From Bufo bufo (Eukaryota; Chordata; Amphibia; Anura; Bufonidae), in NCBI RefSeq assembly GCF_905171765.1, contig NC_053393.1, positions 187,453,921 to 187,517,920 of the forward strand: DNA of 64,000 nt, written 5' to 3'. The first letter of the stretch is position 1. The number at the start of each line of letters is the position of its first letter. The position numbers and the translations under genes are program-made. Below the pieces are notes generated by a model that saw only the letters and a program-made list of their open reading frames with translations, was not told the DNA's origin and searched no databases. Below are positions 35,936-48,084 of this stretch, piece by piece.

Positions 35936-36040
35936 AAGACGATGCCGGCTGCGCGAACAAGAGGATGAGGTGAGTTAATTAAGGCGTTCACCTCAAGCAT
36001 TGCACCCGCACGGAAAACTCGCCCGTGTGAAAGGGGCCTT
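35936..36040. repeat. MITE end, gcccgtgtgaaaggggcc
   Basis: The segment ends in gtgtgaaaggggccTTA, resembling Harbinger-like MITE termini. The other end was not identified. Confidence 0.35.
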
Positions 36041-36948
36041 ATCTTTGCATTTATCCATATGAATATCAGTTACCTTCTGTATAAAGTGTGTGTAATGTCA
36101 AGTACTGTATTACTGTGTACATTTTTATAGATACATAATACATGTGCACTTTCCACTCAGTGTCTTAGATTAAATTAGAGGTTGGACACTTGAGGACATG
36201 TATAATAATAACATTTGCAGAATAATATGATTTCATAGAGGTCACCCAGGACAAAGACTGTCAAGAAACCAAGGCTTGTTAGAGATTGATGTAGGAGAAA
36301 AGGTATAAACTACTAACTGGAGGTAGTATTAGAATAGAGAGGCGAGATGATGAAAGGTTCAGATAATATACCGTAATACCTACAGCATAGATACAAAAGT
36401 TAAAGGTTGATTTAAAATGGTTAAAATAAATTCCTTAATAAAATAATATAAATCGTATCAGCCAAGGGTCAAGTAGCAATTTCTTAGCTTATAAAAAGCA
36501 ATCTGCATAACTGCAGTGTTCCGGTTGCCGAATTTTCCTATATTGCATTTTTAACACTGAAGGTCATACAACACATATCTGCAAAAGGCAGTGTCTCTTA
36601 CGCTTCATGACCACTGCTAACACGCTATAATTGTTTTTTCAGACTAATGGTTTATTAAATATTTTATGAAATAGGTAAGTGTTTGTACACGCATCGAGGG
36701 GTTTATTCTGGAAAAAAGATTAAATAAACTCTAAGCTCAGAAGGGACACAGAAACTGGTGCACTGTCTACTGAGAAAGTTGACCACAAGAAAACTGGTAA
36801 AACTGTCTCTTGCGCTCTCTTACATGTGGATATAAATAATTTTTAATCTTCTCTTCTTGGCATGGCATCTCCTGTCAGTCACCGTGCATATATTTTTTAA
36901 TGCTATTTCCCCTTAAAATTGGACTTAAGTAAAATTTTTCCATACATG
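36041..36948. other. No recognised repeat or gene
   Basis: Probably low-copy intergenic or intronic sequence. Nothing specific seen. Confidence 0.4.
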
Positions 36949-37040
36949 TTACACATGCAGGGGATTTAGAAGGCTGAGATCTGTAGAGATAATTGAGGAG
37001 TCCTCAAACTGTTGAGCGGCTTCTGCAGTCTTCTTGTCTG
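36949..37040 (-). CDS. Candidate host exon with acidic peptide
   Basis: A long pyrimidine tract followed by acttag ends at 37041 on the minus strand. If entered with one base from a previous exon, the frame gives 29 codons (DKKTAEAAQQFEDSSIIS, then TDLSLLNPLHV) before TAA at 36949-36951. The composition is protein-like, and the acceptor is stronger than most chance sites here. It could be an alternative last exon, or an internal exon using a weak donor near CAT/GTGTAA. Its entry phase does not match the exit phase of the transmembrane exon at 60156-60246, so at least one more exon would be needed if they belong together. Unrecognised protein. Confidence 0.3.
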
Positions 37041-38238
37041 CTAAGTAAAAAAATAAAAATCTATTTTTGACTCAATGACCATGTTTTAGCGGAGCTGGTC
37101 AAGAACAGGCAGGGTCAGCGATGAGAGTGCTTGCCTGTCCTTGTTTGGCTCCACTAAAGCCTGGCATAGCACATTGGTCCAAGTGAAATGCATCCTCAAC
37201 TGGACTGAGATCAAGCCATGGCTTTTGCAGATTTTTTCATTTTGTTTTGGCTTTAACATTTATTTCCATGATTATCGAAGCAGCATCATGGCAAAACTAC
37301 AGAATTTTACCATGATTTTGATGTACTTTATTTTACCACAAATGTGTGAATTTACCCTCACACTATGCTTCAGGTCATATAAGTTTTAGAGAATTTTGTT
37401 AAATCTGCACTCCCTGTAAATCACATCCTGACACATTTGTCAGCAGTAAAATCATTAATAAATACAAGGGAACTGGTTACATTAGCAGTCACATATACCC
37501 ATGCCCTAATGCTACTGCCACCATGGTAGACAGCTGAGATGATATGCTGTGAAACATGACCAGAACCTTTTCTGCTCCATACTCTTTACTTATCATTATG
37601 TAAAGAAATATATAAAATACTCTTATCAGTATATAAAAAGTTGTTCCAGCACTGTAAAGGTTTTAGGTGTTATTTGGCATGCTCTTGTCTTACTATTAGT
37701 TTATATCCTGGGGAACAAGTTCTACATTTACTCAAGTGAAGTATTCTTTTTATTGACTTTGATATTGATATGCCTAAGTCCCCCATTCACCCTCTGATAT
37801 GCTATTCATTATGAGCTAATCATTATTTAGTTTCTACTCCAATATGCTGAGGTAGACAGCTAAATATATACATAATGTGGTTCATGTTCACATATTTATG
37901 GACCTAACTGTAACCAAGTAGCTTTCCCTGCAGTCCTATTCATAACAATGAAGAGTTTTTGGCAACAGCTCAAACTGAAGAATCCAAGGTGATAACAACC
38001 GAATGAGCAGTTCAAATAGTTACAGCAATGCACCTCAAGAAAAGTTGTGAAATGACGGATGACTAAGAGAACAAACTATGTTTAAGAAAGATTGAGCATT
38101 TTCCCTCAAATAGCCTCGCATTGGTGCTGAATAAGGTACAGCATATGTGAAAAGGCCATGCCGTAAATAGCAGGCAAGGCAAACTTGACAAGCAGAGGCA
38201 GATGGAAACAAGCCATGTTAGCAACAATGTCAAAATCA
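37041..38238. other. No recognised gene
   Basis: AT-rich sequence; open frames up to about 80 codons show no family resemblance. Confidence 0.4.
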
Positions 38239-38242
38239 TTAA

Positions 38243-38945
38243 AGGGGTTCTCCAAGAATTAAAAAAATGAAAATATTTAAATATTATTTTATAATAAATA
38301 TATTCACAAATACCTTTCATTATTTAGAATGGCTTGTTTTGTCTGCGGAGCAATCATTAGGAGAAATAAAATGGCGATCATCCTATTAGTACACACAAAC
38401 CTGTCCTAATCACACAGGAGGACAAGTAACTTCACAATACTGAGATAAAGAGCTGCCTCATCCTCCTCTCTGCTCTACTTGTCAGGAGTCATGATCCTGA
38501 ATATAGGGTAATCTCTGTGGGAATAGAGAAGATAAGGAGACATGAGAGGAGGGTGAGGTGTGGCTAATGAGCAGCAGGACTTGTATACAGTCTCCATTAC
38601 CACAGCCCCACATTACCACAGTCTGTCCTGTCCGTCCTCTCTGTACTTCATGTCTCCTCATGAACTAAATTCCCCAGATATTCAGCTAAAGTTCTTACCA
38701 TCTGTATTCAGGATCATAACCCCTGCCAAGTAGAGAGGAGGATGAGGCAGCTCTTTACCTCAGTGTTGTAAATTAACTTGTCCTCCTGTGTGATCAGGAC
38801 AGGTTTTGTGTAAACTAATGGGACAGCGGCCATTTTGTTTCCTTTGATGATTGCTCCCCAGACAAAATGAGCCATTAAAAATAATGAAAGGTATTTGAGA
38901 ATATACTTATAATAAAGTAATATTTAAGTATTTTCATTTTCTTAG
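38243..38945. mobile_element. Large fold-back element (about 700 bp)
   Basis: Left arm blocks aataaatatattcacaaata, gcctcatcctcctctctgc and gtcatgatcctgaata recur inverted on the right (tattcaggatcataac, gcagagaggaggatgaggc-like, atatacttataataaagtaa). TTAA precedes the left end at 38239-38242. The right border is not precise. No coding sequence. Confidence 0.65.
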
Positions 38946-39454
38946 TAAGTAGTAATCTGGAAGTAGCTGTATAAGTATTGTGGTACATGATGAACTAGTA
39001 GTCTGGTACATGACAAAGAATCAAGACCACACAGCAGAAGACAAAAAGGGGAAAAGAAATGAGGCAGGAATTACAGTAGGTAGAGAAATTACTTAATTAG
39101 GGATCAGCAATTCGGTTTGTATGAATCAATTTCATTTTATCTGAACTAATTCTACGTCTGTGAGGGACTGTCACTCTATAGACAATTCCCCACTGTGCTT
39201 GCAGGTTAACATTTTGCTCAGTTGGGATAATCTCACGTTTGTGCTGTTACTGTGAGTATCGGCATGTGCTCAGATGATAGGCTGCAAAAATGAACCAGCG
39301 ATTGTGCATGTACAGCTAATATTTATTTAGTGAAGCAGGCAAATTAATTGATGAGGATTCGTAAGCATATCATACTTGCAGTAACTTTGCCTGTGCGAGA
39401 TTATCAAGGCCATGTTATTTTGATAGCAGAGGAAGCATATAGAGCAGTGTAAAG

Positions 39455-41264
39455 CAGGCTTGAGTGAATCGAGCTTCGGATCATAGATCCGAAGTCGATT
39501 CATTCAAACTCTTCTTCTATTCTTTAATGCTGTATGGAAACCATTAAGCCCTTAGTGACCAAGCCTGTTTGGGCCTTTATGACCAAGCGTTTTTCTTCCT
39601 TTTTTCATGGTCTCGTTCCAAGAGCTATAACTTTTTTATTTTTTCACCTATATGGCTTTATGAGGGCTTGTTTTTTACGGGACAAGTTGTAGTTTTTAAT
39701 GGCGCCATTTTGGGGTACACATAACTTTCTGATTAACTTTTATTAACTCTTTCTGGTAGGGAGATGGGGAAAAATAGCAATACTGCCACTGCTTTTTTAC
39801 ATTATAGATTTTATGGCGTTAATGTTTCGGTACAAATAACATAATATCTTTATTCTCTGGGTCAGTATGATTACAGTGATACTAAATACTTATAATTTTG
39901 TTTACTTTTTACAACTTTTTTTGCAATAAAACCACTTTTATTAACCAAAAAAAAGATTTTGCATTGCCACTTCACAAGACCCATAACTTTTTTTAATTTT
40001 TTTTAAATATGGAATTGTGTGAGGGCTTGATTTTTGAAAGACGACTTGTATTTTTCATTGGTATGATTTTGGAGTAAATGCCGCTTTTTGATCGCTTGTT
40101 ATTACGTTTTTTTCGGTGGAAACTAAGAATAAATTCGAAATTCTGTCTTTTTTCTTTACTTTATTTTTACGGCGTTCACCATAGGGGATAATTTATGTAA
40201 TATTTATGTAGTCCTGGTGGTTATGGACGCGGCAATACCAAACATATGGGGGATATTTTCTTTTTGCAATTTTTTTCATTGAAAAGCGTATTTTCAATGG
40301 GGAAAAAAAGCATATTTTTTTATTTTATGGAATTTTTTTTATTTAATAAATGTGTATTTTTTTCTATTTTTTTTACTACTTATTAGTTCCACAAGGAGAC
40401 TATAATATACAGTATTTTGATTGCTTTTAAAATGTAATGCATTATCTCTATAATGCCTTGCATTTCAATAGCAATGCTATTCAAACATTGACCAGCAGGC
40501 TGCACCAGAGAGGCACAGCCTGCTGGAGGTAACGGAAGACAGGCTCAGGGCCCTGATCGGAAGCAAGGTAAGCTTCCCAACACATCAGCACCCCGTGATC
40601 GCATTTTCGGGGTACTGATGGGAGACAGAGGGAGTCCGCTCCCTCTGTCACCACTTTACATGCAGCGGACGCCATTGCGCCCGGCATGTAAAGGGTTAAA
40701 CAGCCCGGATCGGCACTCCTGCCCATCCGGGCTGTTAGAGCAGGGCCCCGGCTCTTATGTGAGAGCTGGGTCCGTGCTCCCCGCTGCACAGGGGAGCCGC
40801 GCAGCGCTTAGACTGGGCCGCCGTAAAAACGCGGCGGCCCAGCCTAAGGTTCCTTAGTGACCGCCGTAAAAACACGTATGGGTGGTCACTAAGGGGTTAA
40901 AATGTATTGGCTCTGTGGAGGCAAAATTTGTTTCACCTGCAGTTGCGCAAGACTTCAGTGAATGAATTCAGTATTAATTTCTGCTGTTTAAAACATTGAA
41001 AATTCAGAATCCAAAGTCGAGTTTAGTACCAGTTGATACCTCGGTACTAAACCCAACTTCGGAATGCTATTTTAAAGACACAGAAATGAATATCAAATTC
41101 ATCCACTGAATTCTCAAGTGACTTTGGGTGAAACAAATTTTGCCTCCACAGAGGCAATACATTTTAATGCTGTACAGAGACAGGTCTCCAGACAGCATTA
41201 AAGCTAAGTGTTTGAACTAATCGACTTTGGATCTGTGATCCGAAGCTCCATTCGCTCAACACTA
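39455..41264. mobile_element. hAT-like MITE with 8-bp target duplication
   Basis: GTGTAAAG occurs at 39447-39454 and 41265-41272. The ends are inverted: a ttgagtgaatcgagcttcgg start and a ccgaagctccattcgctcaa end. The interior is palindromic too (tttgcctccacagaggcaa versus ttggctctgtggaggcaaaa). Its left arm is split by the TTAA element at 39548-40896. Confidence 0.75.
39548..40896. mobile_element. TTAA-flanked non-autonomous piggyBac-like element
   Basis: TTAA lies at 39544-39547 and 40897-40900, with inverted ends gcccttagtgacca and tggtcactaagggg. The right 400 bp are GC-rich and made of consecutive hairpins (gcaggctg...cagcctgc, cagcccggat...atccgggctg, gccgccgtaaaaacgcggcggc). The left 900 bp are T-rich. 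No coding sequence. Confidence 0.82.
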
Positions 41265-41272
41265 GTGTAAAG

Positions 41273-42683
41273 TGTAAATTCGATAAAATGGATAAATCAA
41301 TTTGAAAACTTAATGCATGATGAGAGCTAAGCAGTCTTCTTCCTTCTTAAATAGCTTGCCTCTTCAAATAGCTAGATGATGTCACATGCATAATCTTTTG
41401 AATATGCCTACATATTCAAAAATGTAAAAGATTTTGTAGCAGCCAACTTTGAACAGCTATCTTTCTCATAATGTTGGGTAACAGGTTCTGTTGGAATTTG
41501 TGATCTGTTCTAGTGTTATCCTGTTCCTTATCCCTGTTACATCTTTACTCTTTGTTCACGTAGTATCTTGTTCATGTAACATTCCTGCTCAATTGATTTG
41601 GCAATGTTTGCATCACTGTTGGCATCCCTACATTTTGTTTCAATGGCCTGTTTGTGACCTGTTTAATCTGGTTTTACATTATTTCTTTCTTGTAATTTGG
41701 TGCTAATGATATCCTCTCTGATGATTCCTGAATTTGTACTTTGCTGGTCTACTGGTGCCAACACAGATGGTTAACCATCTGTGGTTGTATACTATCTGAT
41801 GGTTGTATATCCCTTTGGGTATTATACGGTACCAACAGATTAGGCATTGCCAATTTTACAGCATTAGCTAATCCAGGTCACATAAGAGATTCTTTCATTC
41901 ATGCTCTCCTTGTTGATCCCAACCACCCAAGAATCATTTCAAGGAAGACCACATATTCATCTTCAATATTCATAGAGAAACCCATCAAGAATTAATTTTT
42001 ACATAACATCAGCATAACATGTGACTTTAGTATATGCAATCTAAATGGCTTTTCATTTCAAAATAATTTAAACATCGAAAAATGGAGACTTACTGTATAT
42101 ATGGGGCCAATGATAAGGGGCGGTGAGCTAAAAGCAACAATAAAAACTAGATCTACATTTATGGCCTTCAAACGAATCCAAAGTTTTGGCAACTCACTTC
42201 AGATGAATTGAGCAAAATAGCACCCATACCATTTTATAGTGAAAATTGGTTGGGAAAATGACACGGAGGATGAAGATGGAGTATCACATGACCGTGGGAA
42301 GGAAGGGGCTTGCGCTGATTGGCTCAGAGGCTGACAGCCAATCAGGGAAAGGATTTTGGGAGGTATTTTAGCCTTTGGGCTGGAGAGGTGACATTCTTAG
42401 TGCAGCTTGTGATCTGAAAGCATGTGTCTTGACTTTGTCTACCAAAATGCAATAACAGACACAAGCCAGTAATCTAGGTGTGGTAGAGAGACTATAGTGA
42501 CAGTATATACTGACAGCGGTAGAAAAGTCAGGGTTTTATCAGGGAAAGCAGATGGAGAAAGAGACTAGTCATTCAGTATTTCATACTGTTTTCATACAGC
42601 TGCTGGCAATTGAGAATGTCATGTTGCACTGCAAATTCTACAAACAACAAAATCTTATAACATTTTTTTCAGTAAATGAACAG
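41273..42683. other. No recognised gene; some interspersed repeat
   Basis: An 84-codon frame at 41741-41995 has no family resemblance. Around 42300-42350 the phrase ggctcagaggctgacagcca with its inverse tgattggct suggests a repeat fragment. Confidence 0.4.
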
Positions 42684-43119
42684 CCAGACATTAGTGATGA
42701 TCGAGCACGCTTGGTGCATGGCGGTACTTGGCCGAGTACCGCATGTGCTCGAGCACCATGCTTGAGTCTCCATGCTACGCAGCCAATAAATGTACAGGTA
42801 AGTACTGCCCTCACTGTAATGCCAGTTGCCATGTTGGCTGCTGCCTTACTTAGAACGTATCCAGAATAGTATAAACCGATAAAGAAAATTGCGGCAACTT
42901 ACAGTTTGGAGACCGTAGACCTGGCCAGAGGATAAATGAGAGGTGGAGTCAGGACAGGGGGAGGGGGGAAAAAATCCCTAATGTGTCCCTCAATATACCC
43001 CTGCCTACAGGCAAAGCAACCGCCCCAAAAGAGGCGACCTCTCGGTGGCTAAGCCCTCACTGTCGCCTATTTCAACCCTGCCAATGGAAGTTAAGGTACT
43101 TGTCCCTTCTTAGTTGCTT

Positions 43120-43168
43120 GTCCCGACGCGTTTCCCCAGTGTCCGTAAAAACTGGTTCATCAGGGGAC
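43120..43168 (-). ncRNA. Hammerhead-ribozyme-like sequence (type I layout)
   Basis: Read on the minus strand from 43168, stem I GTCCC pairs with GGGAC at 43124-43120. It is followed by the conserved CTGATGA (43163-43157), a stem II with CCAGT/ACTGG arms and a 10-nt loop, the conserved GAAA (43134-43131), a minimal two-pair stem III with a GC loop, and GTC (43127-43125) as the cleavage triplet. Such small stem III hammerheads are known in Penelope-like retroelements. One non-canonical A-G pair adjoins the core in stem II. Catalysis is not shown. Confidence 0.55.
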
Positions 43169-43262
43169 CGATGATAAATGATCAGATGTTAAAAGCTTAA
43201 ATTCTGGTAGTTGGAGGAAAAATAATAATCAAATGTTGCAGGCATCAATATGGATAGTGTTA

Positions 43263-43688
43263 GGCCTCATGCACACGACCGTTGTGTTCCGTTACGCAAA
43301 ATGCGGTTCCGTTGTTCCGTGATTCGTTTCTGTTTTTGTTTCCGTGTGCCTTCCTTTATTTTTGGAGGATCACCAGACATGAAGGAAAGTAAAAAAAAGT
43401 CTAAGTCAAGTTTGCCATGCAAATGATAGGAAGAAAACGGACGCGGACGACAGTCTTGTGTGCCTCCGCATTTTTTCACAGTCCCATTGACTTGAATAGG
43501 TCCGCGAACTGTTTTCCGTGAAAAAAATGTTTTTTTGACAGACTGGAACCACGGATCACGGATGCGGATGACAAACGGTGCATTAGCCGAGTTTTCAACG
43601 GACCCATTGAAAGTCAATAGGTCCGCAGAAAATCATGAAAAACGGAACAACGGACAAAGAATAAAATAACGATCGTGTGCATGAGGCC
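43263..43688. mobile_element. Palindromic MITE with TTA target duplication (PIF/Harbinger-like)
   Basis: The ends ggcctcatgcacacgaccgt and atcgtgtgcatgaggcc are inverted; TTA flanks at 43260-43262 and 43689-43691. The element contains two gacttgaataggtccgc/aaagtcaataggtccgc-like blocks. No coding capacity. Confidence 0.8.
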
Positions 43689-43869
43689 TTAGGGAGAGCT
43701 GTGCATAGGAAGAGAAAGACAGTGTAGGGAATGTAATAGGAAAATTTTTATACCAAAAAAACTTTTCAGAGACCCAAAAGTCCTTTGAAGTACTATTGTG
43801 TGTCACAGCAGCAATATATATTTTTAGCGCATCCTGCGCTAAATACTGTGTAATAGGCCGCTGCGGATA

Positions 43870-44483
43870 GTTAAATTCAAGCCACATCTCCTGTGTAAAG
43901 TGTGCACATCGCTAAAATATCAATGACATCCAGAGTACTTTTTCCGTAGACGGTGTCCGCTGTGGACAGTTAAATTATCCGCGCCACATCTCCTATTTAA
44001 AAAATATCTGTGACATCCAGTGTACTTTTTCAATAGACGGTGTGCGCTGCGGACAGTGAGATTAGCTGCGCCACTTCTCCAGTGTAAAGTGTGCGCATCC
44101 AAAAAATATCTGTGACATCCAGTGCACTTTTTCCGTAGACGTTGTCTGCTTCTGACAGTGACCTTACCAGGGCCACATCTGCAGTATAAAGTGTGCGCTT
44201 CTATAAAAAAAATTGTGACATACATTGTACTTTTTCCAGAGACGGTGTCCTCTTATGACAATGACCTTACCATGCCACATCTGCAGTGTAACATGTTCAC
44301 TTCAAAAATGTATCTGTGAGATACAGTGTAATTTTTCCATAGACGGTGTCCGCTTCTGACAGTGACCTTACCAGGGCCACATCTGCAGTGTAACGTGTGC
44401 ACTTCAAAAATGTCTGTGTGACATACGATGTAATTTTTCCGTAGACGGTGTCCGCTTCTGACAGTGACCATACCAGGGCCACA
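43870..44483. repeat. Tandem array, unit about 116 bp, left part
   Basis: Units share cgtagacggtgtccgcttct, gacagtgaccttaccagggc, cacatctgcagtgtaa and a tctgtgacatac phrase. About five units lie here; the array is interrupted at 44483 by the CR1 LINE and resumes at 47667. Confidence 0.9.
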
Positions 44484-45881
44484 AGACAAATCACCAGGAC
44501 CGGATGGCATACACCCCCGTATCCTAAGGGAATTAAGTAATGTCATAGCCAGACCCTTATTTCTGATATTTGCGGACTCTATAATGACAGGGAATGTCCC
44601 ACAGGATTGGCGCATGGCAAATGTGGTGCCAATATTCAAAAAGGGTCCAAAAACAGAGCCTGGAAACTATAGGCCGGTAAGTTTAACATCTGTTGTGGGT
44701 AAATAGTTTGAAGGTTTTCTGAGAGATGCTATCTTAGAGCATCTCAACGGAAATAAGCAAATAACGCCATATCAGCATGGCTTCATGAGGGATCGGTCAT
44801 GCCAAACTAATTTAATCATTCTCTACGAGGAGGTAAGTTCTAGACTTGACAGCGGCGAATCAATGGATGTCGTATATCTGGACTTCTCCAAAGCATTTGA
44901 CACTGTACCACATAAAAGGTTAGTATATAAAATGAGAATGCTCGGACTGGGAGAAAACATCTGTATGTGGGTAAGTAACTGGCTCAATGATAGAAAACAG
45001 AGGGTGGATATTAACGGTACACACTCAGATTGGGTCACTGTCACTAGTGGGGTACCTCAGGCGTCAGTATTGGGCCCTATTTTCTTTAATATATTTATTA
45101 ATGATCTTGTAGAAGGCTTGCATAGTAAAGTATCAATTTTCGCAGATGACACTAAACTGTCTAAAGTAATTAACACTAAAGAGGACAGTATTATAAGGTT
45201 ATGCACATGGGAAGGAATAATGCAAGTCACCCGTACATACTAAATGGTAAAACACTCGGTAACACTGACATGGAAAAGGATCTAGGAATTTTAATAAACA
45301 GCAAACTAAGCTGCAAAAACCTGTGTCAGGCGGCTGCTGCCAAGGCCAATAAGATAATGGGTTGCATCAAAAGGGGTATAGATGCTCATGATAAGAACAT
45401 AGTCCTACCACTTTACAAATCGCTAGTCAGACCACACATGGAGTACTGTGTACAGTTCTGGGCTCCTGTAAACAAGGCAGACATAGCAGAGCTGGAGAGG
45501 GTCCAGAGGAGGGCAACTAAAGTAATAACTGGAATGGGGCAACTACAGTACCCTGAAAGATTATCAAAATTTGGGTAATTCACTTTAGAAAAAAGACGAC
45601 TGAGGGGAGATCTAATTACTATGTATAAATATATCAGGGGTCAGTACAGAGATCTATCCCATCATCTATTTATCCCCAGGACTGTGACGAGGGGACATCC
45701 TCTGCATCTGGAGGAAAGAAGTTTTGTACACAAACATAGAAGAGGATTCTTTACGGTAAGAGCAGTGAGACTATGGAACTCTCTGCCTGAAGAGGTGGTG
45801 ATGGTGAGTACAATAAAGGAATTCAAGAGGGGCCTGGATGTATTTCTGGAGCGTAATAATATTACAGGCTATAGCTACTAG
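44484..45881 (+). pseudogene. CR1 reverse transcriptase, decayed
   Basis: The frame shows the order typical of CR1: DWRMANVVPIFKKG, GNYRPVSLTSV, TAG stop at 44704-44706, YLDFSKAFDTVPH (first catalytic Asp near 44880), GVPQASVLGP and the FADDTKL active site at about 45139-45159. Just after it (near 45197) a deletion and frameshift remove the usual segment before the MHMGRNN block. The rest (KDLGILI..KLSCKN, KSLVRPHMEYCVQFW, ERVQRRATK) follows in another frame with one more stop at 45576-45578, ending VFLERNNITGYSY. The endonuclease domain is missing. Confidence 0.9.
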
Positions 45882-46066
45882 AGAGGGGTCGTTGATCCAG
45901 GGAGTTATTCTGATTGCCTGACTGGACTCGGTAAGGAATTTTTTATTCCCCTAAAGTGGGGAAAATTGGCTTCTACCTCACAGTTTTTTTTTTGCCTTCC
46001 TCTGGATCAACTTGCAGGATGACAGGCCGAACTGGATGGACAAGTGTCTTTTTTCGGCCTTATGTA

Positions 46067-47649
46067 CACTGCTCAAAAAAATAAAGGGAACACTTAAACA
46101 ACACAATGTAACTCCAAGTCAATCACACTTCTGTGAAATCAAATTGTCCACTTAGGAAGCAACACTGAGTGACAATCAATTTCACATCCTGTTGTGCAAA
46201 TGGTATAGACAACAGGTGGAAATTATAGGCAATTAGCAAGACACCCCCAATAAAGGAGTGGTTCTGTAGGTGGTGATCACAGACCACTTCTCAGTTCCTA
46301 TGCTTCCTGGCTGATGTTTTGGTCACATTTTGAATGCTGGCGGTGCTTTCACTCTAGTGGTAGCATGAGACAGAGTCTACAACCCACACAAGTGGCTCAG
46401 GTAGTGCAGCTTATCCAGGATGGCACATCAATGCGAGCTGTGGCAAGAAGGTTTGCTGTGTCTGTCAGCGTAGTGTCCAGAGCATGGAGGCGCTACCAGG
46501 AGACAGGCCAGTACATCAGGAGACGTGGAGGAGGCCGTAGGAGGGCAACAACCCAGCAGCAGGACCGCTACCTCCGCCTTTGTGCAAGGAGGAACAGGAG
46601 GAGCACTGCCAGAGCCCTGCAAAATGACCTCCAGCAGGCCACAAATGTGCATGTGTCTGCTCAAACGGTCAGAAACAGACTCCATGAGGGTGATATGAGG
46701 GCCCGACGTCCACAAGTGGGGGTTGTGCTTACAGCCCAACACCGTGCAGGACGTTTGGCTTTTGCCAGAGAACACCAAGATTGACAAATTCGCCACTGGC
46801 GCCCTGTGCTCTTCACAGATGAAAGCAGGTTCACACTGAGCACATGTGACAGACGTGACAGAGTCTGGAGATGCCGTGGAGAACGTTCTGCTGCCTGCAA
46901 CATCCTCCAGCATGACTGGTTTGGCATTGGGTCAGAAATGGTGTGGGGTGGCATTTCTTTGGAGGGCCGCACAGCCCTCCATGTGCTCGCCAGAGGTAGC
47001 CTGACTGCCATTAGGTACCGAGATGAGATCCTCAGACCCCTTGTGAGACCATATGCTGGTGCGGTTGGCCCTGGGTTCCTCCTAATGCAAGACAATGCTA
47101 GACCTTATGTGGCTGGAGTGTGTCAGCAGTTCCTGCAAGATGAAGGCATTGATGCTATGGACTGGCCCGCCCGTTCCCCAGACCTGAATCCAATTGAGCA
47201 CATCTGGGACATCATGTCTCGCTCTATCCACCAACGTCACGTTGCACCACAGACTGTCCAGGAGTTGGCAGATGCTTTAGTCCAGGTCTGGGAGGAGATC
47301 CCTCAGGAGACCGTCCGCCACCTCATCAGGAGCATGCACAGGCATTGTAGGGAGGTCATACAGGCACGTGGAGGCCACACAAACTACTGAGCCTCATTTT
47401 GACTTGTTTTAAGGACATTACATCAAAGTTGGATCAGCCTGTAGTGTTTTTTTCCACTTTAATTTTGAGTGTGACTCCAAATCCAGACCTCCATGAGTTG
47501 AAAAATTTGATTTCCATTTTTTATTTTTTGTGTTATTTTGTTGTCAGCACATTCAACTATGTAAAGAACAAAGTATTTCAGAAGAATATTTAATTAACTC
47601 AGATCTAGGATGTGTTATTTTTGTGTTCCCTTTATTTTTTTGAGCAGTG
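46067..47649 (+). mobile_element. Tc1-like transposon, copy E (DD34E type), inside CR1
   Basis: The ends are identical to copy B (cactgctcaaaaaaataaag and its inverse) with TA at 46065-46066 and 47650-47651. It interrupts the terminal ttatgta|ctatgttac of the CR1 copy, so it is younger than the CR1 insertion. Confidence 0.93.
46365..47390 (+). pseudogene. Tc1-like transposase (DD34E), single nonsense mutation
   Basis: The frame starts [10 protein letters not shown] and is collinear with copy B. The only break found is TGA at 46782-46784, where copy B has a Trp codon (HQDWQIRHW). The frame is open again from there to a normal stop after RGGHTNY at 47390. All three catalytic residues are encoded: FTDESRF, MQDNARPY and NPIEHIW. 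The stop precedes the catalytic domain, so only the DNA-binding half could be made. Confidence 0.92.
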
Positions 47650-47666
47650 TACTATGTTACTGTGTT

Positions 47667-48084
47667 ACATCTGCAGTGTAACATGTGCGCTTCAAAAAAA
47701 ATTCTGTGACATACAATGTCATGTTTCCGTAGACGGTGTCCACTTCTGACAGTGACCATACCAGGGCCACATCTGCAGTGTAACGTGTGCACTTCAAAAA
47801 ATGTCTCTGACATACATTGTAATTCTTCCGTAGACAGTGTCCGCTTCTGACAGTGACCATACCAGGGCCACATCTGCAGTGTAATGTATGCGCTTCAAAA
47901 ATGTATCTGTGACATACAATGTAATTTTTCCGTAGACTGTGCCCGCTTCTGACAGTGACCTTACCAGGGCCACATCTGCAGTGTAAAGTGTGTGCTTCAA
48001 AAACATTTCTGTGACATACATTGTAATTTTTCCGTAGACGGTGTCCGCTTCTGACAGTGACCATACCAGGGCCAACTTTCGAAC
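47667..48084. repeat. 116-bp tandem array, right part
   Basis: About four units with gtgtccgcttctgacagtga and ccagggccacatctgcagtg. The last unit runs directly into the 18S-derived segment at ccagggcca|actttcgaacctcc. Confidence 0.88.

Larger units (their letters stand above)
44484..47668 (+). mobile_element. CR1-type LINE, 5'-truncated, with Tc1 insertion
   Basis: The copy begins inside the reverse transcriptase (KSPGPDGIHPRIL) and runs through a CR1-like 3' end (ggatcaacttgcaggatgac...ttatgta|ctatgttac). It lies precisely inside a unit of the 116-bp array: ccagggccaca on the left continues as acatctgcag on the right. A Tc1 element (46067-47649) occupies a TA in its last 20 bases. Confidence 0.88.

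Noticed and set aside
41741..41995. 84-codon plus-strand frame
   Set aside because: No recognisable motif and compositionally like its surroundings; probably chance.
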